Shown here piece by piece: positions 1 through 10,531 of a stretch of DNA of 64,000 bases (position 1 is its first letter; every line of letters begins with the position of its first letter). The DNA lies in NCBI RefSeq assembly GCF_018812025.1, contig NC_063062.1, positions 36,966,728 through 37,030,727 on the forward strand. The letters are read 5' to 3'. The notes beneath the pieces were generated by a model. The model was given only the letters and a program-made list of their open reading frames with translations, made no database searches and had not been told where the DNA came from. The position numbers were made by a program, and so were the translations under genes. This DNA is from Megalobrama amblycephala (Eukaryota; Chordata; Actinopteri; Cypriniformes; Xenocyprididae).

Positions 1-84
1 ATATAATATAATATAATATAATATAATATAATATAATATAATATAATATAATATAATATAATATAATATAATATAATATAATAT
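1..84. repeat. (AATAT)n pentanucleotide microsatellite
   Basis: Perfect 5-bp periodicity from the window edge, so the true left end lies outside. It abuts the palindromic element at 87-385. The array on the other side of that element is the reverse complement of this one. Confidence 0.95.
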
Positions 85-86
85 TT

Positions 87-385
87 AGGGCTGTCAAACA
101 ATTAATCGTGATTAATCGCATGCAAAATAAAAGTTTAAGTTATATACCTAATATATGTGGGTGTACTGTGTGTATTTATTATGTATATATAAATACAAAC
201 ACATTCATGTATATATTTGAGAAATATTTACAAGTATATGTATTTATTTATATTTTTATATAATTTATATTATATATAAATAAAAATATTTTGTACATAA
301 ATAACATATTTCTCTTAAATATATACATTAATTTGTGTGTATTTATTTGTATGCAATTAATTGCGATTAATCCTTTGACAGCCCT
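87..385. mobile_element. Palindromic non-autonomous DNA element (MITE-like)
   Basis: The 299-bp element begins AGGGCTGTCAAA and ends with its exact reverse complement TTTGACAGCCCT. The arms continue imperfectly inward through GATTAATCGCATGC-type sequence, and the centre is AT-rich and roughly self-complementary. It has no coding capacity. Elements with these termini are familiar from cyprinid genomes (family recall). The superfamily and target-site duplication cannot be fixed because both flanks are microsatellite. Confidence 0.75.
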
Positions 386-529
386 AATTATATTATATTA
401 TATTATATTATATTATATTATATTATATTATATTATATTATATTATATTATATTATATTATATTATATTATATTATATTATATATATTATATTATATTAT
501 ATTATATTATATTATATTATATTATATTA
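386..529. repeat. (ATATT)n pentanucleotide microsatellite
   Basis: Pure 5-bp repeat with one small slip near 481. It is the reverse complement of the 1-84 array, so strand polarity flips across the palindrome between them. Open frames here read as repeated Tyr/Ile and are not genes. Confidence 0.95.
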
Positions 530-1240
530 CAAACTTATATGACTTTATTCTGCGAAATAATGTATTTTTTCATTGCTGTTTTCCATGCATTTCCATGAAT
601 ATTATATAATATTATATTATATTACATTACATTACATTACATTACATTACATTATATTATATTATATTACAAACTTATATGACTTTATTCTGCGAAATAA
701 TGTATTTTTTCATTGCTGTTTTCCATGCATTTCCATGAATATTATATTATATTATATTATATTATATTATATTATATTATATTATATTATATTATATTAT
801 ATTATATTATATTATATTATATTATATTATATTATATTATATTATATTATATTATATTACAAACTTGTATGACTTTATTCTGTGAGACAAAAAAGTACAA
901 ATGAAAAATAATGTATTTTTTTCATTGCTGTTTTCCGTGCATTTCCATGAATATTATATTATATTACATTACATTACAAATTACAAACCTGTATGACTTT
1001 ATTTCGCATTTGTACTTTTTTTGTCTTATGGAGTTTTTCATTGCCGTTTTCCATGCATTCCCATTACTTAAATCATATATCATTTCATATCATGTAATTT
1101 GTCATGTCATATAGTCATATATCATATATCATATATAATCATACATCATATATCAGTCATAATCAACCTGTATGATTTTGTAAAAGTATAAATGCTAAAT
1201 AATGTATTTTTCATTGCTATTTTCCATGCAATGAATTGTA
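529..1240. repeat. Composite satellite: ~75-95 bp unit with ATATT spacers
   Basis: A unit starting ACAAACTTATATGACTTTAT and ending near TTCCATGAAT occurs at about 529-603, 669-742, 859-953, 983-1065 and, degenerate, 1162-1240. Copies 1 and 2 are nearly identical. Copy 3 carries an extra segment of about 18 bp. The spacers are ATATT/ACATT runs of very different length (about 65, 115, 30 and 100 bp). The unit resembles part of a common cyprinid palindromic repeat. The ORFs here are artefacts. Confidence 0.8.
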
Positions 1241-1650
1241 ATTGGACTTTGTTAGCCTTATGATAGTTTTGTGTGATGAACAGGCCAGATGAGACTGAAA
1301 CCAGTTCAGACCAGTTTTGTGAACTAGACCAATTGATTCACTGAAGAGATTTGGCTCGAAGAACAATTCATTTAAACCACTTACACACTTCTTCTCTGCA
1401 TTTCACCTCTGCTCTAGCTTGTTTTCTAATCTATAGCTTTCTAATAAACCTGGTTTCGTACGCTATGAATATTGTTGACTCTGTGATGAACTGCTTATGT
1501 TCCTTTGGATAATCATCTCAAATCATAGAGGGGCGAATGGAGGAGGATGAGGAGGGCGATGGACTCGAGCCCCTGATGTGGGGAGAAAATAATGGAAAGG
1601 CAGAGAAGCTTAAAAAAGTAATCTTTCTAAAATGACTTGATTTTTTCCAG
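1241..1650. other. Non-repetitive sequence, no gene assigned
   Basis: No tandem or inverted structure is obvious. A GAG/GAT-rich stretch at 1520-1560 reads as acidic residues in one plus frame, but that frame stops soon after, before the splice-like site at 1650. Confidence 0.5.
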
Positions 1651-1785
1651 CAAGCCTTATAGCGATCGGCTGTGTCTGCCGCAGCCCTTTCTGCACTGGA
1701 GAGTACAGGGATTAAGCAGGGAGAGGAAGCCCAACTGGACACAGACGCACTGGGCCGTACGGACAGACGGACGGAGCCGGGTCGA
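1651..1785 (+). CDS. Candidate internal coding exon, unassigned (135 bp)
   Basis: A pyrimidine-rich acceptor (TTTTTTCCAG, ending 1650) precedes 135 bp that stay open in the frame starting at the second base, followed by a donor reading CGA|GTGAGT. The length is 45 codons with matching intron phase at both ends. Composition is GC-richer than the surroundings. The peptide begins KPYSDRLCLPQPF and ends near DGRSRV; I recognise no family, and its Trp/Arg richness could mean a chance frame. It is on the plus strand, whereas the other exon candidates are on the minus strand. It could equally be a conserved non-coding block with splice-like motifs. Confidence 0.25.
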
Positions 1786-2619
1786 GTGAGTCAAACACTG
1801 AGACACTTCAAGTGTTTGCTCAGATTTCACTTTCACAGTCCAAGTGTGAGAGGAGGACTAAGTGAATAGAAGAAAGTTTTAGGAGGTTAAGGCCCTCTGA
1901 CCACAGATTAGATAAAGCTGACATGCTTTTTATAGTGAGATTAGAGAGAGAATGCATAGTGGGAGACCGGGGCTAGTTGTCACACTGTTAAAACACACTA
2001 TAATGCTCTTTTTCTGAGTCTTGATTTTGTTTTTGGGCACATTTCTCCCCAGTCTGTCCATAACACTCATTTTAGTACATGAAGCCCCTCCTTCTGAAAA
2101 GCTTCTGATGATTGGTCGGCTGGAGCAGTGTGTTGTGATTGGTCAAGGTCATGAGATATGGCATTATTATCGCACTTATTATACACACTTTTACGTGCAC
2201 ATAAACCCTGAGAACACTGGAAAGAAATTTCAGATCACCTTCACTCGAATCAACCTTGAATCGACAGCATGATGAACCACTTTCAACAATTCCTCTGTTT
2301 ATTCTTACTAAACTCAACATCAAACATTTGCCTTTTACATAATGTATACAGTACAATACAAAGTAAGCAATATAAATCACTACAAATACATCCATTACAG
2401 CCGCAGGTTATATTACAGCTGACATGAGAGGAAATCTGGGCTCTTTATCAGGGCAGCAGATTACTGGACTGTAATTAAGTTTTCAGACTTTTTATGTCCC
2501 ATAATCCCCTTGTGAAAGAGTCCCTTCTTAAATATAAAGATATACATTTTCATGTACAAAGAAACATGCAAGTGTAAAATATTTTCCATAAAATATTTAG
2601 TTTGTAGATTTTTTTCTGT
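1786..2619. other. Intergenic or intronic sequence with a probable repeat fragment
   Basis: No coding signal. Around 2080-2160 two short blocks ending in GATTGGTC (about 2112-2118 and 2138-2144) resemble a cyprinid interspersed repeat. I see nothing else supportable. Confidence 0.4.
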
Positions 2620-3590
2620 CCACCAGTACAGTTTCAACCAATCTTAAGTACAATGAAAGTTTTATTTTATTTTATTTTATTTTATTTTATTTTATTTTAT
2701 TTTATTTTATTTTATTTTATTTTATTTTATTTTATTTTATTTTATTTTATTTTATTTTATTTTATTTTATTTTATTTTATTTTATTTTATTTTATTTTAT
2801 TTTTACGGCCACCAGTATTGTACTTTTAGAACATGAATAATAATATTTAATAATACATGTATTTAATTTCATTACTTTCATCCAATCTTATAGAAGTTAT
2901 TTTTATTTTATTTTATTTTATTTTATTTTATTTTATTTTATTTTATTTTATTTTATTTTATTTTATTTTATTATTTTATTTTATTTTATTTTATTTTATT
3001 TTATTTTATTTTATTTTACACCCACCAGTAGTGTACTTTTAGATAATAATGTATTTAATAATAAATGTAATTAAGTTGTTTTATTTTATTTTTATTTTAT
3101 TTTACACAACAGTAGTACACTTTTAGAAAATTAATGATAATTTATTTAATAATAAATTATTTTTTATTTTATTTTATTTTATTTTATTTTATTTTATTTT
3201 ATTTTATTTTATTTTATTTTATTTTATTTTATTTTATTTTATTTTATTTTATTTTATTTTATTTTATTTTACATCCACCAGTAGTGTACTTTTAGAAACT
3301 TTCATCCAATCTTAAGTAGAATTAAATTATTTTATTTTATTTTATTTTATTTTTATTTTATTTTGCACAACAGTAGTGTACTTTTAGAAAATTAATAATA
3401 ATAATATATTTAATAATAAATGTAATTACATTTTTATTATATTTTATTTTATTTTATATTTTACAACCACCAGTAGCGTACTTTTATAAAATTAATAATA
3501 ATGAATTTAATAATGAATTTAATTAATTACATTACTTTCATCCAATCTTAAGCAAAATGAAACAGTTTTTCTTTTTAAATTGTGCAATCA
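2620..3590. repeat. Composite satellite: (TTTTA)n arrays between copies of a ~60-110 bp unit
   Basis: TTTTA arrays lie at about 2660-2805, 2899-3018, 3079-3104, 3161-3271, 3330-3364 and 3433-3462. They are separated by variants of one unit containing CACCAGTAGTGTACTTTTAG, followed by an AATAATGTATTTAATAATAA-type stretch and sometimes CATCCAATCTTAAG. Copies start near 2620, 2809, 3019, 3103, 3272, 3364 and 3463. Alternate units carry CACAACAGTAG in place of CACCAGTAG. The whole region is a tandem array of a roughly 100-200 bp module whose microsatellite part varies most. Confidence 0.85.
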
Positions 3591-4302
3591 CATTAGTTCA
3601 AAGGTCTCTTCTTAAACACACACGTTATGATCGGCTATGACAGTGTTTCACATTCTCTGTGGACAGATGTTAGGATGTGGTGTAGTTCTCATCTATTGCA
3701 GCTCCAGTGTTGAGTTTTTGCCTAAACTTGCTTAGGTTGTTTAAAAGCTACACCGGTTCCGTGTTAGACATAAACATAAAGATCTGAGACAGTAATGGGT
3801 CATTATGCATTTTAAATGTGGCCACATTCGGCTGGGTGGAGATGCAGAAATCTCCTCCTGCGACAGTTCTGAGATGAAGGACCTGCACTTGAACGCTCTG
3901 CGAGACAATGAAGCCTGTTCGTCCCTTAATTAAAACAAGCCACCAGCTGTTCTGCCAACAATTAAATATGAGAGCTATGAAGGTGTGGTATTTATAGAGA
4001 GTTTGGGTGGCATTGCTTCTTTTACAGATGATTTAGCAAGCAGCTGTTGCCTTTTTGAAGCTGAATGTAAGTTAGTGCCAGTCAGCCAAATCACTTCCTC
4101 TGTCTGTGTTTCGTCTCTTGATTTGGACGCCTCAGCGTCTCACTGATGCCCAACTGCACACAGCCGCCCATGGAGACTCATTTTCAGTTACAAGTTACAC
4201 ATTATGTGATGAATTTACACTAAAATATTAGCTATGTGTTTTTGATTTTATTTACTCATAAATGCATGTTCCACAAAAAATGCATGTCATGCCATTGACC
4301 CG
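3591..4302. other. Low-repeat segment, possible conserved non-coding element
   Basis: Balanced-composition single-copy sequence. The stretch 3900-4200 (Tc1 and microsatellite free, with motifs such as TTAATTAA and CAGCTGTT) has the texture of a vertebrate enhancer. No open frame or splice pair stands out. Only alignment to other fish could confirm it. Confidence 0.3.
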
Positions 4303-5076
4303 TATAGAGTTGCAAGAAAAAGTAAGTGAACTATATTCAATTTTCTGGTTTTCTGCATAAATTGCTCATGAAATTGATTTGATTTTCACCAAAGTCACAA
4401 AAATCAACAAATCTTGATCATGATCTTTCATGTCTTTATTGAACACACCCATTAATCATACAAAGTGATGGTGGAAAAAGTAAGCGAAACAGTTCTTTAA
4501 TAACTGCTTGAACCACCTTTGGCAGCAAAAACCTCAAGCAAGAGCTTCATGTAGCTGTGAATATTAGACCAGGAGTAATTTTGAACCATTCTTCCTTACC
4601 GAACTGCTTCAGCTCACCCATATTCTTCGGACGTCTGGTGTGAATGGCTCTCTTGGGGTTATTCCACAGCATCTCTATTGGGCTGAGGTCTGGGCTTTGA
4701 CTGGGACTCTCCAAATGATGGATTTTATGTCTCCGAAACCATTCTGTACTTAGATATTTAGGGTCATTATCCTGCTGCGTCACCAAGGTTCTTCTGAGCT
4801 TCAGCTTGCAGACAGCCACCTTGAGATTATGCTGTAGGATATCCTGATAAACTTGAGAATTAATTTTCCCCTCCACAATGGCAAGCGGTCCAGGTCCAGA
4901 GGCAGCAAAGCAGCCCCAAATCATGACGCTCCCTCCACTATAATTCACTGTTGATATGTTGTTGTTTTTTTATGCCATATTTTATTCCCAAACAATTCTA
5001 TTTTCTATAATTCTATTATTCTATTATCTGTCCACAAGACATTTTCCCAGTAGTGTTGGTGTGTCATGGGTCATGT
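4303..5076 (-). mobile_element. Decayed Tc1-like transposon, right part lost
   Basis: A TA dinucleotide at 4303-4304 precedes a Tc1-type terminal motif (GTTGCAAGAAAAAGTAAGTG, near 4310), and an antisense transposase remnant follows at 4547-4948. Sequence resembling the transposase middle (TGTCCACAAGACATTTTCCC, about 5029-5048) runs on to about 5070, where family A copy 1 begins abruptly. No second terminal repeat is seen. Confidence 0.8.
4547..4948 (-). pseudogene. Tc1-like DDE transposase, C-terminal remnant
   Basis: The frame of about 133 residues matches the C-terminal half of Tc1/mariner transposases, which cut and paste DNA at TA sites in the nucleus. Visible family motifs are GGSVMIWGCFAASGPG, the second catalytic Asp in QQDNDPKY, and SPDLSPIEMLW with the catalytic Glu. 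Only 32 residues separate that Asp and Glu, against 34 in the DD34E family, so about two residues are lost within the core. The N-terminal DNA-binding region and first catalytic Asp are missing from the open frame. It is an inactive fossil. Confidence 0.85.
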
Positions 5077-5077
5077 A

Positions 5078-5745
5078 TTATAGCTTGTCAAATTTGCTCC
5101 TATTTGGGTGTGAACAAAAACACGCTGTTTTTGTGTGTGTCCCTTTAAATGCAAATGAGCTCTGCTTTCCAGAAGAGGGCGGAGCTTTAACAGCTCAACA
5201 ACAACAAAGCTGGAGAATCTCACGCAGCCAAAATGACGAAAGTGTTCAGCCTTACATTGTTCAAACCGGAGTCGACACTGATGGAGAGACTCAGGAAGAA
5301 GTTACAACTTTTAGACGTTTCTGAATGGTTAGTGGATAAATTTATGTAGTTGCTGTGGAGTTGATTCAACTCATCCACTAGCATGTGCCGTCATGTTCAT
5401 CTTTTGTGTTGAATTGATCCTCGTTTGTGAAGCAGTCCGACGTAAATGACGGCATGTCAACAACACTCTACTACAACAACTCTTCCTCTTCTCTAAAGCA
5501 GCCCAACATGGCCTCATCCCATTTGTTGTGTGTTCTCGGGGGGCGGGGTTTATGTAAATTTTAGGGTTAATGATGTCACTAACCCAGGAAGAAGCTCGTT
5601 GTAGTCCTTCTGTAAAAGAAAATATCTCCTTTGCATTGAACTTTGAGCGTCGTAACTTTGCAGATGTCGTTTATGCTCAAACAGCAACATTACACACTAA
5701 CTAAAGTAAAAAAATTGAAACCATAATCAACCACCTCTTTAAACA
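5078..5745 (+). mobile_element. Family A cyprinid interspersed repeat, copy 1
   Basis: About 670 bp beginning near TATTATAGCTTGTCAAATTT and ending near ATAATCAACCACCTCTTTAA. The same sequence recurs in reverse orientation at 16591-17287 and 25643-26279, with fragments at 22995-23130 and 55925-56035. This copy has internal deletions relative to the others (around 5160-5250) and lacks the first ~80 bp. A 122-aa open frame over the Tc1/family A junction is not conserved in the other copies. The class is unresolved; probably a non-autonomous DNA transposon. Confidence 0.7.
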
Positions 5746-7530
5746 GACAGTCTACTTATACTCTAATGAGATCTAGTCGACATGTTGGAAAGTAAAATCT
5801 CTAAAGTGGACCATTGAAATACAGTGTTTCCCAATATTGTAACATGCTATTTTTTCCTTGAAGGCTCATCGTTCATCTCCTCTGTTCCTCTCAAACATCC
5901 ATTTTTAAGATGTTTTTCCAGGTTGGAGATGTAGCTGAGTGATTGCAGTTGGCACATGCACAGCTTATGCAGGGGGATCCCTTTCACTGTAGATTTATGG
6001 GATGGATTTGGGGAATGGTGTGGTGGCAGATGGTACTGGAAATAAGGTTTTGTGAAGGACCACTCCCTCCTCTGAGAGACATTTGGAGCCGGTAGCGATA
6101 AAGCACATTCGGCTCACGCAATCCAGCACAATCTCTGTCACTATCGTTCATTCCTCTCTGCACTTTTGTGTCGATCAGTCAATCTCAATCTCTTTCACAG
6201 CATTCAAATCCAGCCGCTTATTTTCCCACTCCTTTTCTCTGGCTATCCTTAAAGGATTTCCAAAACTACTGCTAGGTCAGCGAAATGGCAAGCAGACAGT
6301 CTTGAGGTCCCTGTAAGGTGAACGAGAGATTGAGCGGTGGAAAGAGTGAGTGAAAGAACTCCAGCGAGACAGAGAGGAAGACGAGGCAGTGGGATTGACA
6401 CCATGATTTACCTCAGTGTGTTTCACAGCCCGGCTGACTGACATTAATGAAAACACACACAGAGCCACAGACAGCGCAGGGAACGCACGGAATAAACAAG
6501 GTCACTCGGAAGAGTATGTCATCTAAAGTCCCATCATTTCCTCACAGAACGTTCCTATTTGTATGACTGCTGGTGTGTGCGGGACTGAATGTGTTCTCAA
6601 ATAACCTGTCTCTTCAGAGGATTTCATGCACAGTCACCGTTTAGACATGTTTTTTCCATGTTTTTATCCACAGTGCATTTGTTCTTTATCAAATGGGAAA
6701 AAGGACTTAATGAAAAACAATGGAATGAAACGGATGTGATGAGAATACAGAAGTATTAACTACCGTTTGAAAGTTAGCGTCGTCATTTCTTTGTGCAGTA
6801 GAGTTTTGTGTTGTTATGGCAACTGCGTATTCACAATTTTACACACACACACCAAAACACATTGCACCCAATTTCTTCAGCTCTGGATTAAGCATCATCT
6901 CATGAAAGATAAAACGAGGTGCGATTATAATGAGATGGTAGTTTGCGGTTGGCTTCAGAGCAGTGCGCTCCTTTGAGCTGTGTGGGAGGAGATGGGCCAT
7001 ACATAATTGAAGTCCACAGAGGAACACTGAAGGAGAACTGCTGCACAAGAGGGCTTCACACTAATCCTCAATCTTTCCCTGAGACAAAGACGTCGCTGAC
7101 ATGAAGTTCCACTAAGAGACCATTGAGCCAAACCGGCCGAGACACGTCGGACACTGAGCCATGAACGCTGTGGCGACTGACAGAGTTGGTTCATTATACT
7201 GGAGTTCCAGCAGAGTTCATTAGGAACTTTATTGTTATTACAGATGACTCATTAACGCGTTTCAAGCTGAGGTCTAAACCTACACCTGAGTTCCACTCAC
7301 ACCCCCGCAGTGGCGCAATCATAGCAGACATTATTTCAAGAGTTAAGATCATGATAGAAACCTTTGTGCATTTCTTTCTTTGTTTTTTTTTTTTTTAATG
7401 ACTTGCTTTGGAAATTCTTTAGAACATGAAACGGAATCGTCTAGTTTGAGGTAAATGATGTGTCCAAGTCCTCCATACTTTCGAGTTCCTTACTATGAGC
7501 TTGGAAATCATAATTAAAGCATTTTTTGCA
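5746..7530. other. Mostly single-copy sequence, possible conserved elements
   Basis: Contains a short repeat-like stretch at 5750-5820, then low-repeat sequence with no supportable gene. The stretch 6880-7010 (near GATGGGCCATACATAATTGA) looks constrained in texture. A T-run lies at 7383-7397. ORFs of 60-80 codons on both strands look like chance. Confidence 0.35.
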
Positions 7531-10500
7531 TTAAAGGGAAAATTCTGTCATCATTTACTCACTCTCATGTTGTTCCAAACTCGAAAGAGTTTTGTTCATC
7601 TTCAGAACACATATGAAGATATTTTTTAATGAAATCTAAGCAATTTCTGTCCCTCCATTGACAGCTATGCAGTTTGATGCTTCAAAAACTTCATAAACGA
7701 TAGTAAAACGAATCCATATGAATTGAGCGGTTTAGTCCAAATTTTCTGAAGACCCAATGAGGTTCATTTTGAGCTTCAGCAAGAACCAATGAGGTTCATT
7801 CTCGTGTTACGCGGCAAGTTTGAGCTTTCTCAAGAACCAATGAGGTTCATTCTTGTGTAACGCAGCACGTTTGAGCTTTCTCAAGAACTAATGAGGTTCA
7901 TTCTCGTGTTACGCAGCACGTTTGAGCTTCAGCAAGAACCAATGAGGTTCATTCTCGTGTTACGCGGCACGTTTGAGCTTCAGCAAGAACCAATGAGGTT
8001 CATTCTTGTGTTACGCAGTACGTTTGAGCTTCAGCAAGAACCAATGAGGTTCATTCTCGTGTTACGCGGCACGTTTGAGCTTTCTCAAGAACCAATGAGG
8101 TTCATTCTCGTGTTACGCAGCACGTTTGAGCTTCCGCAAGCATCAATGAGGTTCATTCTCGTGTAACGCAGTACGTTTGAGCTTCCGCAAGAACCAATGA
8201 GGTTCAGTCTTGTGTTACGCAGCACATTTGAGCTTCTGCAAGAACCAATGAGGTTCATTCTCGTGTTACGCAGCACGTTTGAGCTTCAGCAAGAACCAAT
8301 GAGGTTCATTCTTGTGTTACGCAGCACATTTGAGCTTCAGCAAGAACCAGTGAGGTTCATTCTCGTGTTACGCGGCACGTTTGAGCTTTCTCAAGAACCA
8401 ATGAGGTTCATTCTCGTGTTACGCAGCACGTTTGAGCTTCCGCAAGCATCAATGAGGTTCATTCTCGTGTTACACAGCACGTTTGAGCTTCAGCAAGAAC
8501 CAGTGAGGTTCATTCTCGTGTTACGCGGCACGTTTGAGCTTCAGCAAGAACCAGTGAGGTTCATTCTCGTGTTACGCGGCACGTTTGAGCTTCAGCAAGA
8601 ACCAATGAGGTTCATTCTTGTGTTACGCAGCACATTTGAGCTTCAGCAAGAACCAGTGAGGTTCATTCTCGTGTTACGCAGCACGTTTGAGCTTTCTCAA
8701 GAACCAATGAGGTTCATTCTCGTGTTACGCAGCACGTTTGAGCTTCTGCAAGAACCAATGAGGTTCATTCTCGTGTTACGCAGCACGTTTGAGCTTCAGC
8801 AAGAACCAATGAGGTTCATTCTTGTGTTACGCAGCACATTTGAGCTTCAGCAAGAACCAGTGAGGTTCATTCTCGTGTTACGCGGCACGTTTGAGCTTTC
8901 TCAAGAACCAATGAGGTTCATTCTTGTGTTACGCAGCACATTTGAGCTTCAGCAAGAACCAATGAGGTTCATTCTCGTGTTACGCAGCACGTTTGAGCTT
9001 CAGCAAGAACCAATGAGGTTCATTCTTGTGTTACGCAGCACATTTGAGCTTCCGCAAGCATCAATGAGGTTCATTCTCGTGTTACACGGCACGTTTGAGC
9101 TTCAGCAAGAACCAATGAGGTTCATTCTCGTGTTACGCGGCACGTTTGAGCTTCAGCAAGAACCAATGAGGTTCATTCTTGTGTTACGCAGCACATTTGA
9201 GCTTCAGCAAGAACCAGTGAGGTTCATTCTCGTGTTACGCAGCACGTTTGAGCTTTCTCAAGAACCAATGAGGTTCATTCTCGTGTTACGCAGCACGTTT
9301 GAGCTTCTGCAAGAACCAATGAGGTTCATTCTTGTGTTACGCAGCACATTTGAGCTTCAGCAAGAACCAGTGAGGTTCATTCTCGTGTTACGCGGCACGT
9401 TTGAGCTTTCTCAAGAACCAATGAGGTTCATTCTCGTGTTACGCAGCACGTTTGAGCTTCCGCAAGCATCAATGAGGTTCATTCTCGTGTTACGCGGCAC
9501 GTTTGAGCTTCAGCAAGAACCAGTGAGGTTCATTCTCGTGTTACGCGGCACGTTTGAGCTTCAGCAAGAACCAATGAGGTTCATTCTCGTGTTACGCAGC
9601 ACGTTTGAGCTTCCGCAAGCATCAATGAGGTTCATTCTCGTGTTACATGGCACGTTTGAGCTTCAGCAAGAACCAGTGAGGTTCATTCTCGTGTTACACG
9701 GCACGTTTGAGCTTCAGCAAGAACCAGTGAGGTTCATTCTCGTGTTACGCGGCACGTTTGAGCTTCAGCAAGAACCAGTGAGGTTCATTCTCGTGTTACG
9801 CAGCACGTTTGAGCTTCAGCAAGAACCAATGAGGTTCATTCTCGTGTTACGCGGCACATCTGAGCTTCAGCAAGAACCAGTGAGGTTCATTCTCGTGTTA
9901 CGCGGCACGTTTGAGCTTCAGCATGAACCATTGAGGTTCATTCTCGTGTTACGCAGCGCGTTTGAGCTTCCGCAAGCATCAATGAGGTTCATTCTTGTGT
10001 TACACGGCACATTTGAGCTTCAGCAAGAACCAGTGAGGTTCATTCTCGTGTTACGCAGCACGTTTGAGCTTCAGCAAGAACCAATGAGGTTCATTCTCGT
10101 GTTACGCAGCACGTTTGAGCTTCAGCATGAACCATTGAGGTTCATTCTCGTGTTACGCAGCGCGTTTGAGCTTCCGCAAGCATCAATGAGGTTCATTCTT
10201 GTGTTACACGGCACATTTGAGCTTCAGCAAGAACCAGTGAGGTTCATTCTCGTGTTACGCAGCACGTTTGAGCTTCAGCAAGAACCAATGAGGTTCATTC
10301 TCGTGTTACGCAGCACATTTGAGCTTCCGCAAGAACCAATGAGGTTTATTCTTGTGTTACGCATGACGTTTGAGCTTGCTGTCAGTGGAGGGACAATAAT
10401 CACTCAGATTTCATTAAAACTATCTTCATTTGTGTTCTGAAGATGAACGAAAGTCTTACGGGTTTAGAACAACATGAGGGTGAGTAATTAATGACAGAAA

Positions 10501-10531
10501 AATTTTATTTTTGGGTCAACTTTCCTTTTAA
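7531..10531. mobile_element. Palindromic MITE expanded by an internal minisatellite
   Basis: The left arm (7531-7670) and right arm (10381-10531) are imperfect reverse complements. TTCTGTCATCATTTACTCAC at the left matches GAGTAATTAATGACAGAAAA at the right, and TTCATCTTCAGAACACATAT matches TGTGTTCTGAAGATGAACGA. Both outer ends carry AAAGG/CCTTT. This is a very common cyprinid repeat architecture. Between the arms sits the 51-bp array. A related solitary right arm occurs at 58553-58650. Confidence 0.85.
7753..10379. repeat. 51-bp minisatellite, about 51 copies
   Basis: The unit starts ATGAGGTTCATTCTCGTGTT and ends CAGCAAGAACCA, 51 bp, repeated with hardly any indels. Because 51 is a multiple of 3 and the unit has no stop in this frame, it yields a 747-codon open frame (8197-10440) with a 17-residue period (MRFILVLRSTFELQQEP). 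Variants fall at fixed columns, and many are CpG transitions (CTCGTG/CTTGTG, ACG/ACA, TTACGC/TTACAC). A four-base slot reads CAGC, TCTC, CTGC or CCGC. Blocks of neighbouring variants recur, showing higher-order duplication. The first units at 7753-7890 are truncated or carry stops. Confidence 0.95.

Noticed and set aside
7753..10379. CRISPR-like regularity of repeats
   Set aside because: Units are contiguous with no unique spacers, and the DNA is vertebrate.
8197..10440. 747-codon open frame with 17-residue repeats
   Set aside because: It is the 51-bp minisatellite read in frame, inside a non-coding MITE. Variation follows CpG decay, not protein constraint, and the tail runs into the MITE arm.
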